NCBI GenBank assembly: GCA_044375105.1
Contig: JBILNK010000012.1
Span: forward strand, 1-41,053
Reading direction: 5' to 3'
DNA from: JBIKLM01 sp044375105
GTDB taxonomy: Bacteria > Planctomycetota > UBA1135 > GCA-002686595
Length of the DNA: 41,053 nt
In this document: piece by piece, positions 26,301 through 33,662 of the stretch
Position numbering within the stretch: the first letter of the stretch is position 1
Layout: each line of letters opens with the position of its first letter
Program-made: the position numbers and the translations under genes
Notes under the pieces: model-generated
What the model was told of the DNA's origin: nothing
Databases searched by the model: none
Seen by the model: only the letters and a program-made list of their open reading frames with translations

Positions 26301-26383
26301 TGCTCTCCCGCCGCGGCGAGAGCTGGTTCGAAGTGCCCATCGAGCGCCTGCGCCAGGCCCACCGCTCGGGCTTCGCCGGTTGA
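23303..26383 (+). CDS. purL: Phosphoribosylformylglycinamidine synthase, PurS-PurS-PurL fusion
   Basis: 1026 aa from the ATG at 23303. It converts FGAR to FGAM with ATP and ammonia supplied by PurQ, in purine synthesis. Two PurS-like modules lead: about residues 54-128 (WRVEVYRADRWDDPRGAQAL, then VRFGRGYLL) and about 130-215 (LPGVMDPVAQSVARMLPKLG, then VYEVYGP). The PurL part follows with TWSEHCKHKT (about residue 280), KVETHNHPSAIDPYGGAGTG and GNCMGIPTVNGGVWF. The C-terminal half repeats the ATP-binding fold (FSWGNCDKPDRMGAMVL, ISGKDSLNNEY). It lacks a GATase domain, consistent with the separate purQ. The frame is open back to 23183, but that start would abut accA. The ~50 residues before PurS are Pro/Arg-rich, so a still later start is possible. 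Confidence 0.95.
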   Translation: MSPVDRRGNRAPERPWLPPIVQQRPTRPAAPDSAASDRGAHRSPAERADLPHAWRVEVYRADRWDDPRGAQALSVARELGLGGFERVRFGRGYLLSPRLERGQAERLAREVLSDPVVDQVRLFAPGQAPEVPKGARRLVAAALPGVMDPVAQSVARMLPKLGISLPQEEAQVATFRVYEVYGPVSTEALAELARRALANETIERVGVDSEGLPFGLPSGAGRRGRVEVALLGLDEPGLMELSRRGQLSLNLVEMLAVQAHYRALEREPSAAELETIAQTWSEHCKHKTLTGVVDYESVDSQGRLQVERIDNLLKATIVAATERLARDYCLSVFKDNAGIVAFEGDWAVCIKVETHNHPSAIDPYGGAGTGIGGVIRDVLGAGLGAKPIANTNAFFVGPPDLPEGQLPKGSLHPRRVLRGVVAGVRDYGNCMGIPTVNGGVWFHRGYTANPLVYAGTVGLIPKRMVDKRVEPGDLIVSVGGRTGRDGIHGATFSSLELSEHSETESSHAVQIGNPIAEKGVLDCLLAARDRGLYRAVTDCGAGGYSSAVGEMGEHGGARVHLDSVPLKYPGLSSHEVWISEAQERMVLAVPPEKLAELLALFAGEDVEASVIGEFTDTGRLQIFDQGQLVGDLDMRFLHKGTPRPVRRARFEAPRAVDPGVARCDDPAGLLLRLLGAPNLSSREWIVRQYDHEVQGTSVIKPLVGIHGDGPGDAAVIQPLAGSRRGLAIACGANPSYGLLDPYAMALCAIDEALRNAVAVGADPDQASILDNFSWGNCDKPDRMGAMVLTARGCYDAAIAYRTPFISGKDSLNNEYRVGGETLAIPPTLLITAIAPVPDIGRAQTMDLKQPGSLLYLVGRTRAEFGGSTYFELLGQAGGRVPRPDLVLAPRLLRALHGGLAHGLVLACHDLSEGGLAPAAAEMAFAGGLGLELELKQVDIWTPEAAEAAGADADTVALFSESPTRFLVEVAAENAQEFEHRFEGLPLARVGRVLHEPVLRVLSRRGESWFEVPIERLRQAHRSGFAG

Positions 26384-26455
26384 TCCGCCCCGCCGCACTG
26401 GCTGCCGCCGAGCCCCCCCCCTACCGAACGACCCGCCCTCGCTGCCCTCCTCCAC

Positions 26456-27262
26456 GTGACCGCCCTCAGCACAAAACCTCGTTCGGTGAAGGCCCCCCCG
26501 ACCGCCTTGATCCTGCGCGCCGCGGGCACCAACTGCGAGCTGGAGACGGCCCGCGCCCTGGAGCAGGCGGGGGCTCTGCCGCGCATCGTGCATCTCAACC
26601 AGCTGGTGGCCGCGCCGCGCGAGCTCTCCAGCGCGCGCCTGCTGGTGATCCCCGGCGGGTTCAGCTTCGGCGACAACGTGGCCGCCGGGCGGCTCTTCGC
26701 CGCGCGCCTGCGCCAGGATCTCTACGAGCCGCTGTCCGAGCACGTGGCCCGCGGCGGTTTCGTGCTCGGCATCTGCAACGGCTTCCAGGTGCTGAGCGAG
26801 CTGGGCCTGCTCGAAGGATTCCCACGCCAGCCCGACCAACGCACGATCGCCCTGATCGACAACACCTCCAACCATTACGAGTGCCGCTGGGTCCACCTGC
26901 GCACCGAGGCCTCCCGTGCGACCTGGCTGCCGACCGGCATCTGGCCCTGCCCGGTGGCCCACGGAGAGGGACGGCTGGCGCTCGCGCCGGGCGCGTTGGA
27001 GCGGCTCGAGGCCAGCGGTCAGGTCGCCCTCCGCTATGTGACGGCCGCGGGGGGCACGCCGACCTATCCAGAGCTCCCCAACGGCTCGACCGCGGCCATC
27101 GCGGGCCTGTGCGACGCAACCGGCCGCGTGCTGGGGCTGATGCCCCACCCCGAGCGCAACGTGGCGCCCTGGCACCACCCCACCTGGACTCGGCAGCCCG
27201 GCCGCAGCGAGGGCGAAGGGCTGGCCTTCTTCCGCGGGCTGGTCTCGGCGGCCAGCGCATGA
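26456..27262 (+). CDS. purQ: Phosphoribosylformylglycinamidine synthase glutaminase subunit
   Basis: 268-aa class I glutamine amidotransferase that supplies ammonia to PurL. The catalytic triad is visible: Cys107 in LGICNGFQVL, and His231 and Glu233 in MPHPERN. VIPGGFSFGDNVAAGRL is the oxyanion-loop region. It starts with a GTG at 26456, 72 nt after purL, so the two are one operon. About 16 residues precede the domain start (TALILRAAGTNCE). It is slightly longer than the commonest PurQ (about 225-260 aa) owing to a longer internal loop. Confidence 0.97.
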   Translation: MTALSTKPRSVKAPPTALILRAAGTNCELETARALEQAGALPRIVHLNQLVAAPRELSSARLLVIPGGFSFGDNVAAGRLFAARLRQDLYEPLSEHVARGGFVLGICNGFQVLSELGLLEGFPRQPDQRTIALIDNTSNHYECRWVHLRTEASRATWLPTGIWPCPVAHGEGRLALAPGALERLEASGQVALRYVTAAGGTPTYPELPNGSTAAIAGLCDATGRVLGLMPHPERNVAPWHHPTWTRQPGRSEGEGLAFFRGLVSAASA

Positions 27263-27468
27263 AGCGCCCAGATCTTGCCGCTGTAAGGGAGCGGATGCCG
27301 TTGTGCCGCCTCGGTTTCCCGCGGGCCTGAGCCAGCCAGCAAGCTCCGCCCCGCCAGCCGGCTCCCTGGCCTGCCGCTTGGCCCGATTCCCGATCTGGCT
27401 CCCCTACGGGGGCCTGAACGCTGCCGGCCCTTCCCTGGAGTCGCCGTCCGCGCCAGCCTGTTCACAGC

Positions 27469-27933
27469 GTGTCCTCCGTGCTCGAAGAACCAATCGACTC
27501 CCGCGCCCCGATCCGCAGGCGCCCGGCGCTGCTGCTGGTCGCGGTCGCCGGCCTCGGCCTGCTGATGCCCCTGTCCGGCTGCCTGGCGGCGGCCGTCGGC
27601 GCCGGGGCCGGGGTGCTGGTGGCCCGCGAGATGTCGGGGACCGATGTCTATTCGAGCCTGGTGCGGCTGGACGTGGAGGAGGTCTGGTTCGTCGCCAAGG
27701 ACGTCTTCGGGATCCTGTCCTCGATCCCCCTGGAGGTCGAGGACTTCCCGCGCACTTTGTTCGGCAAGGTCGATGGCGCCCAGGTCACGATCGAAGTGCT
27801 GGCGTACGACCTGGGCCGCACGACGATCAAGGTGCGCGCCAAGAAGCTCGGTTTCTCCGACGGCAGCACCGCCGAGCGGGTCCTCAACACGCTGCTGGCG
27901 CGGCTCGCAGAGCGCAACGGTCCGCTCGATTGA
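27469..27933 (+). CDS. DUF3568-like lipoprotein
   Basis: 154 aa from a GTG at 27469. The signal peptide carries a lipobox LSGC (Cys38), and a Gly/Ala stretch follows (AAAVGAGAGVL). The mature part has VYSSLVRLDVEEVWFVAKDVF, TIEVLAYDLGRTTIKVRAKKL and GSTAERVLNTLLARL in blocks, the pattern of small DUF3568-type lipoproteins of unknown function. It is 206 nt downstream of purQ on the same strand and convergent with fur, so a link to purine synthesis is doubtful. GTG at 27478 is an alternative start. Confidence 0.8.
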   Translation: MSSVLEEPIDSRAPIRRRPALLLVAVAGLGLLMPLSGCLAAAVGAGAGVLVAREMSGTDVYSSLVRLDVEEVWFVAKDVFGILSSIPLEVEDFPRTLFGKVDGAQVTIEVLAYDLGRTTIKVRAKKLGFSDGSTAERVLNTLLARLAERNGPLD

Positions 27934-28139
27934 GCGCTCCCGATGGCTCGGTCGGCTGAGCGAACCGCCAAAACAACAGCGCAAAGAGCGATCGACCGGG
28001 GCTGGGCCCAGTGAGGAGCGCCCGCCTGTGCCTATGCCTTCGCGCCACTATCCATCGGCTGCAGTGGCCCGGCGCGTAGCGGAGCGCCGATTCGGTGATC
28101 CGCCGCCGGCCGGGATCCGCGCCCCAGCGGAACGCGTTC

Positions 28140-28733
28140 TCAGCCTTCAGGCTTGGCCGGCGAGTTCGGACTCTCCGTGGGCCCCCGCCGCGCGCGGCCT
28201 GGCAAGCGCACCCCGTAGGGCTTGGACCAGCCGGCCTCGGGGCTGGGCAGCGCCGTCCCTTCGACCTGGCCAGGCGGCACCAGGGGGCAGAGGCCCTTCT
28301 TGACGCACACCCGGCAATAGCCGAACAGGCGCAGGTCGTGGTCGACCATCACGAAGCCCTTTTGCTGGGCGGCGGCGAGCTGCAAGCGCTCGATCTCGCT
28401 GTCGGAGAATTCTTCGATGCGCCCGCACGAGACGCAGACCATGTGATCGTGGTGCTTGTGTCCAGCGATGTGCTCATAGACCAGCTCGCCCTTGCCCACG
28501 TCCAGGCTCTCCATGAATCCGCCCTCGACCAGCAGAGCCAAAGTGCGATAGACCGTGGCCCGCGAGACCCTCGGCCCGGGATCGCCGGAGAGCCAGGCAA
28601 ACAAAGTTTCGGCCGAGAAGTGGTCGTGGGTGCGGAAGGCGCGATCGAAGATGCGCTGGCGTTGAGGCGTGAACTTGAGGCCCTGGCCCTCCAAGTAGGC
28701 AGCGAAGGCCTTGCGCAGGCGTTCTTGGGGCAT
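28140..28733 (-). CDS. fur: Fur-family metal-responsive repressor with extended C-tail
   Basis: 197-aa Fur-family transcription regulator. The winged-helix N-domain has LKFTPQRQRIFD and VSRATVYRTLALLVEGGF. The metal-binding dimer domain has HKHHDHMVC (residues 92-100), Cys100-x2-Cys103 and Cys140-x2-Cys143, a structural zinc site. VDHDLRLFGYC follows the Fur pattern, but I cannot tell Fur from Zur or PerR. The C-terminus continues about 45 residues past the usual end with a Pro/Arg/Gly-rich tail. It lies 175 nt downstream of purD on the same strand. No Fur box was identified. Confidence 0.9.
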   Translation of the reverse strand: MPQERLRKAFAAYLEGQGLKFTPQRQRIFDRAFRTHDHFSAETLFAWLSGDPGPRVSRATVYRTLALLVEGGFMESLDVGKGELVYEHIAGHKHHDHMVCVSCGRIEEFSDSEIERLQLAAAQQKGFVMVDHDLRLFGYCRVCVKKGLCPLVPPGQVEGTALPSPEAGWSKPYGVRLPGRARRGPTESPNSPAKPEG

Positions 28734-28908
28734 CGGTGCGCTGGCGAAAGTCGGTCGCGGAGGGCGAAGGGGTACGGGGGCGGTTTCGGCGGCGCTTTCG
28801 AGCAGGCTCGCTGTTCTGCGCCTCGGAGAGTGGCGCTCTTGGGGCGATTCGAGGACTCGGTCTGGGGGGGCGGTCTCGATCAGGATCGGACGGAATCCGA
28901 GCGGCCGG

Positions 28909-30189
28909 TCAAAGCGCTCGCACGGGGCGCTGGCCGATGTCGCGGCGGAAAAAGAGCCCGGCGAAGTGCACCCGCTTCAGCAGACCGTAGGCCTGCTCGC
29001 GGGCCTGTTCGAGATCCTCGCCGCTGCCGGTGGCGCACAGCACCCGGCCGCCGCTGGTGACCACGTGGCGCCCCTCCTGTTTGGTTCCGGCCTGGAACAG
29101 CACCGCGCGCGGGTCCCCGTCGAGCCGTTCGAGCCCGGTGATCGGGTCCCCGCGGCGCACCTCCCCTGGATAGCCAGCAGCGCAGCCCACCACACAGACC
29201 GAGACACCCGGGCTCCAGCGCGGCGGCTCCTGCTCCTCGAGCTTGCCTTCCGCCGTGGCCAAGAGGTACGGGAACAGGTCGCTCTCGAGCCGACGCAGGA
29301 TCGCCTGGGTTTCCGGGTCGCCGAAACGGACGTTGAACTCGAGCACCTTGGGGCCCGCGTCGCTGACCATCAGGCCGGCGAAGAGCACCCCGCGGAAAGG
29401 AATTTCCTCCAGATTGAGGGCGTGCAGCAGGGGCAGGAACACGCGCTGTTCGATGGCCAGGGCCAAGCGCTTGCCCACGAAGGGTGCCGGGGCCACCACG
29501 CCCATGCCGCCCGTGTTCGGGCCGGTGTCGCCCTCGCCGACCTGCTTGTGGTCGACCGCGGGCTCGAGCATCAGCAGGGTGTGGCCGTCGGTGAGCGCCA
29601 TCACGGAGACCTCCTGGCCCTCCAGGAATTCCTCGATCACGATGCGCAAGCCGGCTTCCCCCAGGCGCTTCTCCTCCATCAGGGCGTCCACGGCCGCGCG
29701 AGCCTCGGCCAGGTCCTTGCAGATGAAGACCCCCTTGCCTGCGGCCAGCCCGTCGGCCTTGACCACCTGCGGCCAGGTCTTGACCGTTTCCAGATAGCTC
29801 TTGGCCAAACCCGAGCGATCGAAGCGGCGCCAGGCAGCCGTGGGGATGCGATGGCGCTCGAGCAGCTCCTTGGTGAACATCTTGCTGCCCTCGAGGCGCG
29901 CCCCGGAGGCTCCCGGGCCGAACACGGCGATGCCCTTGGCGCGCAGGCGATCGGCCAAGCCCGCGCACAGCGGATCCTCGGGGCCCACCACGACCAGGCC
30001 GACCTGCTCCTGCACGGCCGCCCGCACGAGCCCGTCCAGGTCGTTGGCCGCCACCGGCAGATTGCGGCCGACCTGCGCAGTTCCCGGGTTGCCCGGGGCA
30101 CACAGCACCTCGCTGACCCGCGGCGAACGGGCCAGCTTCCAGCACAGGGCGTGTTCGCGGCCGCCGCCGCCGACCACCAGGACCTTCAT
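28909..30189 (-). CDS. purD: Phosphoribosylamine-glycine ligase (GAR synthetase)
   Basis: 426-aa ATP-grasp enzyme that joins phosphoribosylamine and glycine, the second step of purine synthesis. MKVLVVGGGGREHAL is the N-domain; VVGPEDPLCAGLAD, KADGLAAGKGV and EGDTGPNTGGMGVVAPAP belong to the substrate and ATP sites; FNVRFGDPETQAIL is the metal-binding end of the ATP-grasp. The length is standard. It has its own upstream region, separated from the purLQ operon by fur and the DUF3568 gene. TACCCT about 36 nt upstream is a possible -10 without a good -35. Confidence 0.98.
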   Translation of the reverse strand: MKVLVVGGGGREHALCWKLARSPRVSEVLCAPGNPGTAQVGRNLPVAANDLDGLVRAAVQEQVGLVVVGPEDPLCAGLADRLRAKGIAVFGPGASGARLEGSKMFTKELLERHRIPTAAWRRFDRSGLAKSYLETVKTWPQVVKADGLAAGKGVFICKDLAEARAAVDALMEEKRLGEAGLRIVIEEFLEGQEVSVMALTDGHTLLMLEPAVDHKQVGEGDTGPNTGGMGVVAPAPFVGKRLALAIEQRVFLPLLHALNLEEIPFRGVLFAGLMVSDAGPKVLEFNVRFGDPETQAILRRLESDLFPYLLATAEGKLEEQEPPRWSPGVSVCVVGCAAGYPGEVRRGDPITGLERLDGDPRAVLFQAGTKQEGRHVVTSGGRVLCATGSGEDLEQAREQAYGLLKRVHFAGLFFRRDIGQRPVRAL

Positions 30190-30383
30190 GGGAGAGAACT
30201 CGAGGTTGCGAAGGTGCAGAGGGTAGCAGCCCCGCGGTAGGTCACGACCTCTCGGATCCCGCCCGAGGGCGGCTCCGGGCGTCGCTTCGCCTCCCTACCG
30301 GAGGATCACCGTCCCAGCCCCCGGAATCCGAGTCCGGGCCCCAGGCAGCCGGAGAGCGCCTGCCGGGCCCGGCGAGAAGGCGC

Positions 30384-30389
30384 TAGACT
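30384..30389 (+). promoter_or_regulatory. Candidate -10 box for tRNA-Pro
   Basis: TAGACT (4 of 6 to TATAAT) lies 9 nt before the tRNA 5' end. CTGCCG is 18 nt upstream as a weak -35. The same layout (CTGCGC, 18 nt, then a -10) precedes the tRNA-Arg gene, which strengthens both. Confidence 0.4.
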
Positions 30390-30398
30390 AGGCTCCGC

Positions 30399-30471
30399 CG
30401 GGGAGTACCTCAGTTGGTAGAGGCGTAGCTTTGGGTGCTACGAGTCGTGGGTTCGAGTCCCATCTCCCCGA
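30399..30471 (+). tRNA. tRNA-Pro (anticodon UGG)
   Basis: All arms fold. The acceptor is CGGGGAG with CTCCCCG (7 bp). The D-arm is CCTC/GAGG. The anticodon stem GTAGC/GCTAC has loop TTTGGGT, anticodon TGG at 30432-30434. The T-arm is GTGGG/CCCAT with TTCGAGT. The C1-G72 pair, A73 and G37 are Pro features. CCA is not encoded (ACCC follows position 72), so it must be added after transcription, unlike the other two tRNAs here. Confidence 0.95.
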
Positions 30472-30475
30472 CCCT

Positions 30476-30498
30476 GCCGCCGCGCGGCGGGCGGCTTT
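30476..30498 (+). terminator. Terminator-like hairpin after tRNA-Pro
   Basis: GCCGCC (30476-30481) pairs with GGCGGC (30490-30495) across an 8-nt loop that is itself GC-rich (an alternative CCGCC/GGCGG pairing exists). It is followed by TTT. It begins 5 nt after the tRNA, a sensible end for its transcript. Confidence 0.45.
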
Positions 30499-31022
30499 GG
30501 AACCGGCTGGGGAGGCGTCTCGCCAGGCCCCCGTCGCTCTGCGGCCCAGGGGCCGCCGGCCGCTAGGCCCTGCCTATGCCGGCCGCCCCAGGTCAGATCC
30601 GACCCGAACGCGGCCGCCGGTCACCCTCCGCCGCCGACGCCGCTCCGGGTAGAAGGCCCCGGGCCGCAGGAGGACCTGCCGCCACGGCGTCGGCCGGCAA
30701 GCGCCGCAGAGCCCCTGCTCGCATCAGCGGACCCCATGGACCGGCGAAGCCTGTATCGGGGGAGGTCCCCAGATCCGTTGGGTGCCCCCCCCCGCTCTGC
30801 TGCACGGTTTCCTCACGCCTGACTGTGTCGGCCTGGATCCACCTCGCCGAGTGCTCGAGCCTGGATCGGCCGGACGCGCCGGCCGGCCACGGCCTCTATC
30901 TGGGCGGCACCCCGAGCCTGCGTCTGCGCGTCTGAGCCGGGACGTTCGAGCCGTCCGCGGGCCTGAGCAGCGAAGGGGTTCCCCGCTTTTCGGCCGACCT
31001 GCGCCGCCCCGTTGCGCGTCGT

Positions 31023-31028
31023 TATCAT
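31023..31028 (+). promoter_or_regulatory. Candidate -10 box for tRNA-Arg
   Basis: TATCAT (5 of 6 to TATAAT) lies 11 nt before the tRNA 5' end. CTGCGC at 30999-31004 is a weak -35 at 18-nt spacing, paralleling the tRNA-Pro layout. Confidence 0.5.
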
Positions 31029-31039
31029 GTCTCACGGAA

Positions 31040-31116
31040 GCGCCCGTAGCTCAGCTGGATAGAGCAGCGGATTTCTAATCCGCCGGTCCCAGGTTCGAGT
31101 CCTGGCGGGCGTGCCA
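31040..31116 (+). tRNA. tRNA-Arg (anticodon UCU)
   Basis: The acceptor GCGCCCG pairs with CGGGCGT (one G-T pair). D-arm GCTC/GAGC. The anticodon stem GCGGA/TCCGC has loop TTTCTAA, anticodon TCT at 31074-31076. The T-arm is CCAGG/CCTGG with TTCGAGT. Discriminator G73 and an encoded CCA (31114-31116) complete it. Confidence 0.97.
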
Positions 31117-31393
31117 ATCCCAGGGCGTCGCGGGCAGACTCTGGACGCATCCGGGAGTCAGGAAGCACAGCGCTCTTCATGCGAGGCTGCGCACGGTTGG
31201 TCAAACCAGGCTGTCCACCTGTCTGCGAGCCGCCTCGCAGGAGCCAGGCCTGGCATCGTTTGGGCTCGGCGGGCGCCGAGACCGTCTTCGAGCCGCTCGC
31301 CTGCGGTCTCGTTCGTCGGCGCGGCCGCCGGCCTGGACGACTCGCTTCACGGCTTGATCGATGCGCGGAGCGCAGAGACTTCGGCGGATAGCC

Positions 31394-33115
31394 TCAATCG
31401 GGCAGCTCGAGTAGCCGCAGAACCGGGTGGACGCTGGCGTCGCGCTCGAGTTCGGCATCGAATCGGTTCCAGGTGGTCAGGGAATCGAGGCTTTCGGGCT
31501 CGAGCAGCCAGGCGGCCAGGCGGGCCCGGGGCTGGCTCCTCGGAACGATCAGAGCTCCCGCGGGCAAATCGACCCGGCCGGCAGTCCAGGCTCCGCTCAC
31601 GCTGCGTTCGCGATGCCCCTGGAAGGGGCGCAGAGCCTGGCGGCTCTCTCGGATCAGGAAACGCTCGCTGCGCCCGCTCCAGGGGCGATCGAGCCGGCGC
31701 ATCTCTACGCCATGCAGGGTCAGAGCCTCGAGCAGCGCGGCGCTCGGCTCGGCCAGCGCCCAGCCAGCCGGCAACGACCGCAGCGTCTCGGCCCGGAAGC
31801 GCACCTGGGCCAGCGTCGGGCGCGGCTCGAGCTCCCAGGTGGCCTGGCGACGGCGGCCCGTGCGGCCGTCGGGGAGGCGCAGCTCGAGTTCTTCGATCCT
31901 CTGCAGCCAAACGGTCTTGGGCCAGGGCGCTTCGAGCGCCACGGCCAGCGGCAGGGAGAGCGCCTGGGATGGATCGATCGCTCGGCGATCCGCCGCTTCG
32001 ATCCTCCGGTGGATGTCCTCCGCTTCGAGCGCGGCGCGCTGCAGGCAGGCCAGCACGAAGGCCCGCGTGACCTCGATGCGCAGCTTGAAATCGGCGTAGC
32101 TGAAGGCTTCGCTCAGGATCGGGATGCGGTTGCGGAGTCCGATGTAGTTGGTCAGGAAGCGCGGGCGAGCATCGAAGCTGCGCCAGGCCTCCCCGCCCCC
32201 TTGCAGGGTCTCGAGATTGCCATAGTCAAAGGTCGCGTAGCCCTGTGCGGCGAGGCGCGCGGCGACCGCGGGCAGGAAGCGCTGCTCCGCGTAGGCCGCC
32301 AGGTCCGCGTCGAGCCCGGGTGTCAGGGACGTGGCGTAGGTCAGCGGATAGGCGTGGTCGGTGCCGTTGGTGGTGTGCAGGTCCAGCAGCAGGTGTGGGT
32401 CGAACTCCAAGAGCGCTGCGAGCAGCGCGCGGGTCTCCGGCGCCTCGGCCTTGATCAGGTCGCGGTTGAGGTCGAGCCCCAGGCCGTTGGCGCGCTCGCC
32501 CACGCCCTGCTCCGGTCCGTTCTGCTCGACCCGGTTCCAGGGCCCGATGGCTTCGTTGCCGTCGGGGTTGTAGACCGGCAGCCAGAGCAGCTCGAGGCGC
32601 CCGAGCAGCTCGGGATGGCGTCCCTCGGCCAGCTCGCGCATCAGCATCAGGCTGGCCTCCTTGCCCTCGACCTCGCCGCCGTGGATGTTGGCCAAGACCA
32701 GCACGCGCAGGCGGCCGGGCTGACCGTCGGACATGCGCAGGGCGAGCAGCGGCAGGGGCTCAGCCTGGTCCGCGCGCCCTGCGCTGTAGCCCAAGGTCGC
32801 GCGCTCACAGCGCTCGCCGAAGGGCGAGGCCTCGAGGGCCGCCAGGGCCGCTTCCACCTCCGCCAGACGCGAGGTGCGCTGGTAGCCGGAGGCCTCCGGC
32901 GCGGTCAGGTAAAGCGGTTCCCCGGAAGTCGGGGGCCCGCCGGGCCGCGGGAGCGGGGCGGCTGGGGCGCCTGCGAAGGCCGGTGTTGGCCGCTGGGCTG
33001 GATCGCCCCCAGATCCTCCAGCGCCGGCCTCGGCGGCGGCAGCCAGCGGATTCATGAGCAGCAGGGCGGGGAGCAGGAGCCCCCGTTTCAAGAACACGCA
33101 GCGGGCGGGACGCAT
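31394..33115 (-). CDS. M14-family zinc carboxypeptidase, secreted
   Basis: 573 aa from the ATG at 33115. A signal peptide (residues 1 to about 28, RGLLLPALLLMNPLAAAAEA) and a Pro/Gly-rich linker precede the catalytic domain. Zinc ligands are H145 and E148 (NIHGGEVEG) and H247 (LLLDLHTTNG). NPDGN and DLNRD (Asn217-Arg218) bind substrate carboxylate. Glu336 (ILSEAF) fits the catalytic Glu. A C-terminal region of about 200 residues is probably beta-rich and of unknown role. M14 enzymes trim C-terminal residues of peptides or peptidoglycan stems; the substrate here is unknown. An earlier start at 33178 would place 21 extra residues before the signal peptide. Confidence 0.9.
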   Translation of the reverse strand: MRPARCVFLKRGLLLPALLLMNPLAAAAEAGAGGSGGDPAQRPTPAFAGAPAAPLPRPGGPPTSGEPLYLTAPEASGYQRTSRLAEVEAALAALEASPFGERCERATLGYSAGRADQAEPLPLLALRMSDGQPGRLRVLVLANIHGGEVEGKEASLMLMRELAEGRHPELLGRLELLWLPVYNPDGNEAIGPWNRVEQNGPEQGVGERANGLGLDLNRDLIKAEAPETRALLAALLEFDPHLLLDLHTTNGTDHAYPLTYATSLTPGLDADLAAYAEQRFLPAVAARLAAQGYATFDYGNLETLQGGGEAWRSFDARPRFLTNYIGLRNRIPILSEAFSYADFKLRIEVTRAFVLACLQRAALEAEDIHRRIEAADRRAIDPSQALSLPLAVALEAPWPKTVWLQRIEELELRLPDGRTGRRRQATWELEPRPTLAQVRFRAETLRSLPAGWALAEPSAALLEALTLHGVEMRRLDRPWSGRSERFLIRESRQALRPFQGHRERSVSGAWTAGRVDLPAGALIVPRSQPRARLAAWLLEPESLDSLTTWNRFDAELERDASVHPVLRLLELPD

Positions 33116-33207
33116 GGGCGCAAGGTAGCCGGACCGCCTGCTCCCGGCCCGCCCCAAAGGCCGATGGGTAAGATCCAAGCGGACCCGACCCGTCGCCGGC
33201 GCCTGCC

Positions 33208-33528
33208 GTGAACCTCGATACCTTCATCAAGCTCCTGATCCTGCTGGCCCTGGCCCCCTATTGGTGGCCGGTGCTGAAGGCTTTGTATGCCGACTTCCAG
33301 GGTGCGCTGGCGGACGAAGGCGGCCTGTTCGGCTCCGACCCCTCGCCGCGCCAGCTGGCGGAGCTGCGCGAAAAGTACCGCGACTACGAGAGCCCGCTGG
33401 TCAACGAGTCCTACGCAGAGGCCCTGGCCCGCCGTCGTGCACGCCCCATGCGCGAGGGGCCCAGCGCCGGCGGCCAGAACGACGCCGGCCGGCAGGCCTC
33501 CCCCGGTCCGCGGCAGCGCCGCTTCTGA
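33208..33528 (+). CDS. Small single-span membrane protein, unknown function
   Basis: 106 aa from a GTG at 33208. A hydrophobic N-terminal segment (about residues 5-25, TFIKLLILLALAPYWWPVLKA) is followed by an acidic helical middle (LAELREKYRDYESPLVNESYAEAL) and a basic, disordered end (RRRARPM, RQRRF). It is divergent from the M14 peptidase gene (92 nt apart) and convergent with the barrel-like lipoprotein gene. I do not recognise a family. Confidence 0.7.
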   Translation: MNLDTFIKLLILLALAPYWWPVLKALYADFQGALADEGGLFGSDPSPRQLAELREKYRDYESPLVNESYAEALARRRARPMREGPSAGGQNDAGRQASPGPRQRRF

Positions 33529-33662
33529 CCGACCTAGACCAGGAGTCGCCCCGGACGGCGAGCGAGCGGCCGGACCAGCCGGTCAGCATCCCGCTCTGCC
33601 CCTATCCGGCCACCGGGAGAGAGCTTTGGGAAGTTGAGGTCTGATCCGGTGGCCCGACGGGA

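Larger units (their letters stand above)
30472..31039. other. 568-nt spacer between tRNA-Pro and tRNA-Arg
   Basis: Apart from the hairpin just after tRNA-Pro and the tRNA-Arg promoter at its end, I see no gene. Frames crossing it on either strand are Arg/Pro/Gly-rich, run into the tRNA gene and show no domain. Confidence 0.6.

Noticed and set aside
23174..27178. 1334-codon minus-strand open frame opposite purL and purQ
   Set aside because: It covers two unmistakable enzymes on the other strand; no start signal or domain.
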